Below are positions 56,801 to 64,000 of a stretch of 64,000 nt of DNA, in pieces. The notes beneath the pieces were generated by a model. The model made no database searches. It was given only the letters and a program-made list of their open reading frames with translations, and was not told the origin of the DNA. Source of the DNA: Sarcocystis neurona (taxonomy: Eukaryota; Apicomplexa; Conoidasida; Eucoccidiorida; Sarcocystidae); assembly GCA_000727475.1 (NCBI GenBank), contig KL647289.1, positions 5,460,019 through 5,524,018 on the forward strand, read 5' to 3'. Every line of letters starts with the position of its first letter. The stretch's first letter is position 1. A program made the translations under genes and the position numbers.

Positions 56801-59375
56801 CAAGCGTACACGGGTGATTTAGGTAGAGAGCTGCGATAAGCATGTTTGACGGCTGTTAAATGCGCGACGTGCATATCCTTTCTAGACAAAGTGTACCTGC
56901 AACCGGTATAGCTGCTCTGCCCTTGCTAGTGCGTTGTGCGCGCGCGCGCGCAAGGGAAGCAAAACTCAGAGGGAGATCTGGAGGACGTCACCCCGCTTAT
57001 CCGCAGCAACTATAAAAGCCAACAGAGTGTCCTTGTGTGCATCTAAATACGCAGTAGCTCCGCAAACCAGCCGGCGTCGCCCCCCCACACACGCGTACAA
57101 ATATGACGGGCGCGTGCGTTTAAGTGCTGCAGAAAACGACGTGTATATAGGCGGCGGCACGGTCGCTATTCGTCGGCCTACGCCTGTCCTAAAATATAGA
57201 ACGTCTAAGTAGCACGAGTGAGTGTGCAACACCTACGCTACCGGCTACGTGTGAGGCCTATGTCGAGGGTTCTATGAGTTAGTAGCGCTTCCAGGAATTT
57301 GCAAACCTAAGCAAAGCGTGTGAGCTACCAGTAAGTTACAAGTCATACAAGTGAGTTACACCGGTGCGATCAACATCATCTATTGTATATAAATAACACG
57401 AGACTCGTGACGTAGTCAGGCACTCGAAACGCGGAAGCGGCTGCAGAATGAAAGCTACGCCGTTCTCTTTGGTTCTTCGCGCCCACCCCTCATGATATCG
57501 TTTCGAGTATCTCGGAGCACGTTGTGGGATTCCCACGTGTGGATATACTCGGCGCGCACGAAAAAAAAAAAGCTTGAGGGCCTGTGAGTTACCGCATTGC
57601 CCTTGAAACAGACCAGCACCTACTCGAAGCGACAGAATTTTGCTAGAAATCAGGTGGTCGTATAATGCTTCAAAGGCGTGTGCTAGAGGTCACATACGCA
57701 AGTTGTAAACAGGAATGGCTTAGCTGCCTTATACCCGCGTGCTGTACTAGAAGAGCACGCCTCGACTCATTAACTGTATATCCGTTCCTAAAGTATGTGT
57801 TGGCCGTATCTGGCGGCCACCTTCCTAGCAGCCACTCTCGACCGCCCTCCCCAATCAGCGGCACTCGTCTCAAAAAGTGTGGACGCGGTCGGCGCTTCCC
57901 CAGGTCGCTCAAGATAGAAGGTGATACATTTTTGTTCACATGTGTCCAATGTAAAAGGTCCATCAAATGCCATACCTTCTCCATCGGTCGACGTGTCTTA
58001 CGCATACATTCAGGATACTTTTGCGGTACACAGGCTACAATAAACGTCTCAGCACATGTTCCTGTCTAACTGAATCAAGGATCATAAGAGGGTTTAGCGT
58101 TAGTACACCCTTGTCGATTCATTCAACTAAGGTAACGCGCCTTGATACACATGTTTGATGCGCGGGTAGGTGGCGAAATGGGTGGCAGTGTCGTCCTCCT
58201 AGCGCGGACGCCCGTACCCCGTCTGCACGTCTCGTAGCTACCTCAGCGTTCTATTGACCGCGAGGAACGTGGGGGTCAAGATAGAAAAAAAATCCACTTA
58301 CCCGCTGCCTGAGTGAGCAAGCGTCAATTCGAGACAAGAATTGAGACGCCGCTTCTAGAAGTTTGCAGTCCAGCGCTAGGGTTTTCTGAGTCTGCTGTAG
58401 CAGCAGATTCGTCATTAGGCTACATCAGAGGTCGGTGCCGACTTGAAATTGCATTTGCGTGAACGTTCTCTAACTCCGTTGCTCGTCGCTGGAAAACAGA
58501 CGTAGTATTTCTTTGTACACTACGACGGAAGTTATATGCACTTATATATGCATATATGTATGCACAGCTTGTATCAGTTGATGAAGAGAGCGCTTCATAT
58601 GCAATGGAAACTCGTTTCTAGCTCAACGTCGTGTAACCTCTGCGACGCGTTACTTTTTTGAGTCAAACGCGTTAGTGCCTTGAGTCCGGCACAGAAAGCT
58701 CAACAGTCGGTCCCCTCCAGCGTACGCGATGGCATCTACCGGGTGTACTTTTCCATTTTAATCCCCCGTGGTTCAGTTGCTCGTCGCTAGAGGCAACGAA
58801 CGTAATATATTGGCACGTGCAGATGTATGTATCTATATGTACGTGTACGCGCGTAGAGCAAACGAAACATCTACGCATGGGCGTAGAGGGTTCTCGTGAA
58901 TTCATATAGGAACGTAACGCACATTTTTAGCTAATGTAGCAGGTGGGTGTGGACCGTAAGAGTACTGTAAGGCAGCCGGGATATTCTACCAGGGTGCATT
59001 GTGGCCTTTCATGTACTGGGTCATTTGGGACGTATGGAGTAAATAAGAGAAACACGCTTCCGAACACGTTCGCCTGTATCGAGTGGCCGCTTACTTACCC
59101 ATGACAGGAAGTAGTCCGTAGACGTCCAGGATCAATTACATTGTTGTTGTTTCAGGAAAAGAAATGGTCAGTCCGAAAGTGCTGCGGTGCTCTGAATGCT
59201 CTACTACTAACTGCTGATATAGCGGCACTCACTGACCTGGATAAATAGGCCTACTTTTAGCTGTTTTAAGTAAGGCTATCGCTATTCGTACCGCGGACGT
59301 GCAGCTAGTGAAGCTGTTGCTGCAGGTACTTGGTCTTGTCGATTGTCCCTTGTCTTTCGCTATTACATTTCCTAC
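53818..59375. other. Intergenic region, no supported gene
   Basis: Unique sequence without conserved exons that I can recognise. It contains a CG run at 56938-56951, a short duplicated stretch at 54369-54560, and a small TA array near 58540-58565. Frames such as 57665-58069 read as random. Confidence 0.5.
54283..54618 (+). CDS. Small open frame with internal 30-31-residue repeat, doubtful
   Basis: ATG at 54283 opens 111 codons. A 90-93-bp duplication inside it (anchors at 54369 and 54462) keeps frame, giving TGGVRAIVRTSLTRACAWR and TGVCPVALTNLTRACIYRR. No family recognised. The intact frame across the duplication is the only support. Confidence 0.2.
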   Translation: MWHYVWEYQSRHRRLSRIQVLNFVSRNVPTGGVRAIVRTSLTRACAWRIKPLYVVLRYLFTGVCPVALTNLTRACIYRRKMSCRMQKTRVDASLVDTLCSNTYTSLKYSLG

Positions 59376-61514
59376 ATGACTGCTGCTTGCCGCTGCGTTC
59401 TGCAGCTGCTGCTGCTGACTGGCGTAGGCACAGCAGTACTGGTCGCTGCTGTTGTTTCCTCGGAGACAGACGGAAGTACTGCTGTCCGCTCTCCTTCCAG
59501 TGGTTATGTTCTTGGGCGTGAGCCAGCTCGTGCCTCTGGAGCGGTCCCTGCTGCAACAACTGCTCCGTCCTCGTCTGCTGCAGGTCCTTTTTCTTTGGAG
59601 GTTTCAGTAGATGCTGCTACTTCTTCCTCCCCTCCTTCAGCGGCTGCTGCGCCTGCTGTCGCCTCAACTGTTCACGATGACGCTGCAGCATATGTGCGTG
59701 CTCAGCCTCGTTCTGAAGGCAAATCAGGTTTCGGGAGGCAATTGTGGAGAAGATTTTTAGGACGCAAATTTGACAAATATCACAATCCAGGACTGTACGC
59801 GGGTGTAGTTGCATGGGAGCCCGATTCTGATGGCGCAAACGTGACCCGTATCGTCAGAAGAGCGTCGAGCCACTCCCTTTTTACGTCCGACTCTCCTCCA
59901 ACTTTGACCGTCCTTCCTACTTCAGAGAAACGGAAAAGCAAGGCGCTGTGTCTTTTCAGATGTAGAAGTCGACATTCACCCTGGGGGTTGCTAGGCAATT
60001 TGGGTGATCCTCCACCACCTACCCCTCCGACAGTACAAGAATTTGCCGCAGCACTGCATGTAGACTTGCATAAAGTATATGGTATGGCTGTCGCTGGTGA
60101 GACTCAAGCTAAATCCCAGCCTTCTGGGCTACGCTTGCGCGGCCCCTTCGTCGCTCAGCGCAGACGGCGACGTAATTTCCTCAACAGACACAGCATCGGT
60201 GAGACCCCACAAGGTATCTACGAAACCTTAAACGGCGGTGGTAAGATAAGCACGAGTTTCGAGGAGCCCGCGAGCACCTCCAGTAATTCGTCGGGCTCTG
60301 GAACCGCCGCTTCTGCCGAAAGCAGCATTGATACTTCGGGTGGCGGTGGCAGTGGTCGTGGTTCTGGTAGCGTCACGGGGGAAGACTCCTGCAGCAGATC
60401 ACAGATGAGTGACCACCAAGAGGACCGCGCCTCCGAGTCAGCTACCAACGATGAGACTGGCAATAGGACACCGGACTGTTCGGCTGCTTCAACGCCGGGC
60501 ACAGGACAAGGCTGTGTTTTGTGGTTGCCTGGTGTTAAGATTGACGAGCAGCAGCTGATCGGTCAGATAGTGACGTCTTTCGTAACAGAGCGAAGGCAGC
60601 CGCAGGACCCGCCTGGACCTCCTGTTCCGGAGGCAGCTGCAAGAGAAGCAGTGCAGTGGATGTACAGCAGAGATCGCCTAAAAGGCTTTTTGAATGGCTC
60701 TGAATTGCGCTTTACGTGGCACACCTGCGTTGCGGGTGGACACCCACAAGTTTGGACAACAGCTTATGTTCTTTCTACAGCAGATGAGCAACAGCAGCAA
60801 GAGTATATGCAGAAAATTTTGACGGACCTGCGCAGTATGCTGTGGGCATGGCGTCGCCTTAAAGGCGGTACAAACCTGCAGCCATGGCAAGCGGCAGAGC
60901 AATATAACCTGTACATACCATTGGACGTTATATATGTGGAAGGAGAAGGTCCGCTTCTTCCAGCGAGCGAAGGACGCATGATCGTCAATAGTTTCCTGAC
61001 GCGCGAGGTGTTGCTATGCACTTTGGATGAACTACTCCAAATGAGACCATCGGATTCAGAAGAGGAGCATGAGTCTTGGCATCTTACTAGGCTATCGCTC
61101 TCAGTGCAAGCTGTGCATGTGCTGAGCAAGCTTTCAGAAGCGGGAATATCGGTGGGTACTGTAGCGGAGAAGACGCTTGCTTTGACCGCGAGAGGCGCCC
61201 TGGTGCTGACGTACATAGAGCCTAATGCGAGTGTGCCTGCAGGTGATGCCCGAGCCGCGGCACGTCTGCTGTTTCGGCTTTGGTGCCGAGGCACGTACGA
61301 CGCGTACATTACCTTCAACGACCCTGACAACGCCAAACTTGAGACGTTCTGCAGCCAGCGTATGCCTCGTGTCGTGGCGTACGCAATTGAAACTCTTGAT
61401 GCGAGAGAGTCCCAGACGCGAATGAGTTTACAGGTGCTGCGCAATAGCCAGATGTTCAGAGATCTCGCCACATCATTGCCAGTAGTGGCCAGGAGACTGC
61501 AAGGGCAGCTTTAA
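59376..61514 (+). CDS. Secreted rhoptry-kinase-like (ROPK) pseudokinase, single exon
   Basis: ATG at 59376 opens 712 codons without introns. Residues 1-30 (MTAACRCVLQLLLLTGVGTA...) form a signal peptide. A Ser/Ala/Pro-rich stretch and a basic segment (FGRQLWRRFLGRKF, about 118-131) follow, then a Ser/Gly-rich linker at about 285-375. Residues about 380-712 have kinase-like layout: N-lobe strands (LRFTWHTC, WTTAYVLS), a helix (ILTDLRSMLWAWRRL), VIVNSFLTREVLLCTL-like hinge region, then VLSKLSEAGISVGTVAEKTL where HRD would be, GALVLTYIEPNA where DFG would be, DARAAARLLFRLW for the F helix, and AIETLDARESQTRMSLQVL with the conserved late Arg. The VAIK Lys, HRD and DFG are all missing. ROPKs are rhoptry proteins delivered into host cells. 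This would be a catalytically inactive member; the match is by layout and needs a profile test. Confidence 0.6.
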   Translation: MTAACRCVLQLLLLTGVGTAVLVAAVVSSETDGSTAVRSPSSGYVLGREPARASGAVPAATTAPSSSAAGPFSLEVSVDAATSSSPPSAAAAPAVASTVHDDAAAYVRAQPRSEGKSGFGRQLWRRFLGRKFDKYHNPGLYAGVVAWEPDSDGANVTRIVRRASSHSLFTSDSPPTLTVLPTSEKRKSKALCLFRCRSRHSPWGLLGNLGDPPPPTPPTVQEFAAALHVDLHKVYGMAVAGETQAKSQPSGLRLRGPFVAQRRRRRNFLNRHSIGETPQGIYETLNGGGKISTSFEEPASTSSNSSGSGTAASAESSIDTSGGGGSGRGSGSVTGEDSCSRSQMSDHQEDRASESATNDETGNRTPDCSAASTPGTGQGCVLWLPGVKIDEQQLIGQIVTSFVTERRQPQDPPGPPVPEAAAREAVQWMYSRDRLKGFLNGSELRFTWHTCVAGGHPQVWTTAYVLSTADEQQQQEYMQKILTDLRSMLWAWRRLKGGTNLQPWQAAEQYNLYIPLDVIYVEGEGPLLPASEGRMIVNSFLTREVLLCTLDELLQMRPSDSEEEHESWHLTRLSLSVQAVHVLSKLSEAGISVGTVAEKTLALTARGALVLTYIEPNASVPAGDARAAARLLFRLWCRGTYDAYITFNDPDNAKLETFCSQRMPRVVAYAIETLDARESQTRMSLQVLRNSQMFRDLATSLPVVARRLQGQL

Positions 61515-64000
61515 TCAAGAGAGCAAAGTAAAGGAGATGCAATTACAGGGGGTTACCAAGAGCAGCTTCAGTAGCAGATGGAGCTGATGGGCGGAGTGGC
61601 GTAGCGACGGAAATTCGCCCACGACAGCATGCGCGTATGAGGCTGCAAGAACATCTGTTACACAGGCTCACCTACCGCTGCCGCGTAGAGGGAGCGTACC
61701 GCAGTTCAAAGGCGACTGTTGTCGGCTACGGGCACCTGGCCGGTCAGCAACAAAAACCCTAGTTGCAGCACGCGCAGGAGGGAAACCGATTGGCGAGCCG
61801 TACCGCAAAGCGGAACACTCAAAACATTATCTAGGTGTCGAGGTGAGAAGAAATACGCACGTTAGTGGAAGCGGTCGGCCTTGAAGAAAGAGAAGAGCAG
61901 ATGCAGATGAATGCCACTGTAGTGGGGGAGCTACGGCGGAGATGTAGTGAAATGAGCTGTATGGCAGCAGCAACAATGTTTTTATTTCACACGCGCGTAG
62001 GCCTAAACAAAAAGCAGCGTGTGTCTGGCCGTAAGTGCTACAAGCAGTTACGATGCAAGCAGAATTTTGGCCAGAAAAGCCAAGGCAAACTGGCATTTTC
62101 AATTACCTGGATAGACCATTCTGCACTCGTGTAGTGTCTGTGTGCATATTCCGGAGTTTACGTGTACTGCAACGTAAGAATAGAGTGGGTTAGACAATTC
62201 CAATGTTCGAGAAAGTGAAGGCGGCGTCCGGAGCAGCTTCACCGGAAACGTTCAACCGGTCAATGTCCCGAATTTGAGTAGGATGGGATATCGTATCATG
62301 CTGTATTTCTGGCAACTTCTGGTAGGAACGTTTGCACCGGGCAATTAATGGTATGCAACCGGTGCGTTGCATTCAAACACCTTTCCGCAGCCAACTGACA
62401 ACAAAATTGATGCGCACGTACATGTGTACGCACTCTACCGACTACACATTTCCTTTCATTTGAATCGTGGCGTCTGTACATAAACGACCCAGGTGCTACG
62501 AGGCACAGGAAGCTCGAATGACTGGCTGGCGATAAATTCAGGTGTGTTTTAGACGTAACGCGTTCCCGCTTTCTCTTCAAGACGTTTGTAACTCGTTCGT
62601 ATATGCTCAGTTTCTACTTTTATACATTGTTTTTCTTTTCAATGCCATAACCGTTTAACGCTGGAGCGGGGTGTCTTCCGCAGACGGTGTCAGGAAGACA
62701 CCGTGGATGTAAGCATCTGGTATTGGCTGTTACTTCTGCAAGATGCACGGAAAGAATGCACGTCGAGCAAAGTGGGAACTGGGCTCTGCAAAACGTAGAC
62801 AAAAAAGCCAAGAATCCTCTGTGGGTAGTCTTCCCGTCTTACGACTGCATTCCTTCGAGATCTTTATAGCGTTGGGTTAGACATCTTACTTCTTGACAAA
62901 CAGAAAATTCTCTATGGGAAGCTTTCTCTCTCTGCGTTGACCGAAGATGATCTCCATTACGACGTCGGGCTCGTCAGTGGATTACACTGTCGACACACCT
63001 GCACACAGTTTCGCCTGTACGCAGTGACACGAATCCACACAGATACATGCATGGACATGCGATATCCGAACTGTGCTGCAAAGACGGTGCAATTCCGTAC
63101 CTTCAGCCACGAACAGGGGCGTCAATGCGTACAAGGCACACGTTATTTACCAAAAATATTCAGAAACTTGCGATATCTATGAATACGCATGTCGGTTAAG
63201 GGTGCCCGTGTGCGCACAAGGGGGGTGTTGCTGATAGCTTGGCTGCCGCGTACAAGCGTATGGATCGTGTATATGCGGGCTCGGTAGGCGCTCGTAGTGG
63301 ACTGCTACAGCGGGACACAAAACACCAACTGACGCGAAATGAGGTGGCTTTACCAATGTACCACCGGTGTTGGTTTGAGAGAGCTGAGGACGTTGCCGTC
63401 TTGTTTAGGTCGTCTGGTACGTGTTTAAGGGCGCGCCGTGCTTGTTTAAGGTTGGGGGCGGCTGCGGAAAACCGTGCTTAGGACGACCGATGAGGTGCAG
63501 ACCACAGGGTCTCTTCATAATACATCATTTTCAACATTGTCTTGGAACTGAAATTCCAAGTACCTAGCCCACTACCACCGGTCCATACACACCTGGATAC
63601 ATGTACCTTTGAGTACGCAGATAAAGGCGAACCTACACGCACTATGTATATATATATATATATGTATCTGCGCGCAACTGCCTACCTCTGTGAGTGCGTA
63701 GCGCATGTCTGCATCAGTGTATGTGTATTTACATGCACGTATGTTTGCGCTTCGGCTTCTCCAGCTGCGCGAGTGTTCACACACTGGTGTATGACGTGAA
63801 TGAGTAGCCAACAGTAAAATGTGAGTCCCCCCTGTCTGTACCCCTACCTGCTACATGGCATCTACTCCTCAAGCTTTTGTTGAAAGAAGTCTTCGTCGCG
63901 AAATGGTAAAAAAATGGTGAATATAGCTCGTTATTATTTAGAAGTTTCAACTGCAGAGCTTCACAGACGTATTTGGCATTTGCAGTTCAACGTGCAGTGG
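61515..64000. other. 3' flank of ROPK-like gene and unique sequence
   Basis: No further coding region was recognised. Open frames at 61865-62134 and 63239-63481 lack family resemblance, and the second has no ATG start. A short TA array lies at 63640-63663. Confidence 0.5.

Larger units (their letters stand above)
48200..64000. other. Repeat-poor chromosomal segment
   Basis: Microsatellites and triplet repeats are nearly absent, base composition is even, and the two recognised genes are single-exon. This fits the repeat-poor class of Eimeria chromosome segments. Confidence 0.7.

Noticed and set aside
57665..58069. 134-codon plus frame
   Set aside because: Random-looking composition, overlapped by an equally long minus frame.
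1..64000. tRNA, rRNA and telomeric AAACCCT repeats
   Set aside because: No cloverleaf-like T-arm/acceptor combination, rRNA core motif or AAACCCT array was found by eye on either strand.

Overview
The window looks like a coccidian (apicomplexan) nuclear genome, most probably Eimeria. The grounds are very abundant CAG/CTG trinucleotide arrays that encode homopolymeric Ala/Gln/Ser runs, intron-rich genes with large introns full of AT and TATGTG microsatellites, and an intron-less secreted protein with a rhoptry-kinase-like fold near the right end. No bacterial features, tRNAs or rRNAs were seen. Two runs of N (7147-7381 and 20993-21682) are assembly gaps.

Layout: (1) about 826-12904, plus strand: a multi-exon gene whose 3' half reads as an FtsJ/RrmJ-fold domain of the mRNA cap 2'-O-ribose methyltransferase type (CMTR1/CMTR2-like). 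The positions of the second catalytic Lys and of the Glu appear substituted. (2) 31111 down to about 18694 (possibly 17165), minus strand: a NOSIP homologue (U-box/RING-like E3 ligase family). Nine exons were reconstructed with consistent splice phase, and two more are candidates. (3) 35636-47717, plus strand: a six-exon gene for an 809-residue protein with a C-terminal START-like lipid-binding domain. All splice phases agree and the exon sum is an exact multiple of three. (4) 53326-53817, minus strand: a single-exon, four-helix membrane protein resembling TMEM17/TMEM216, the ciliary transition-zone family. (5) 59376-61514, plus strand: a single-exon 712-residue secreted protein with a degenerate kinase fold, probably a ROPK-type pseudokinase.

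Genes 1 and 2 are convergent. Genes 2 and 3 are divergent across a CAG-rich 4.5-kb interval (31112-35635). From 1 to about 48000 the sequence is repeat-dense, and from about 48200 to 64000 it is almost free of microsatellites. This matches the alternating repeat-rich and repeat-poor segments known from Eimeria chromosomes.

Most long open frames in the window are artefacts. CAG/CTG, TATG, CT and TA arrays stay open in several frames on both strands. The coding calls here rest on protein-family resemblance plus phase-consistent GT-AG splicing, not on ORF length. Two genome-organisation signals stand out. First, CTG runs sit in introns just upstream of 3' splice sites (often ending CTGCAG) while CAG runs sit mainly in exons of the same sense strand. 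Second, TGTATG-type and pyrimidine-rich repeats keep the sense-strand orientation of the gene they lie in, so strand polarity flips where gene orientation flips.
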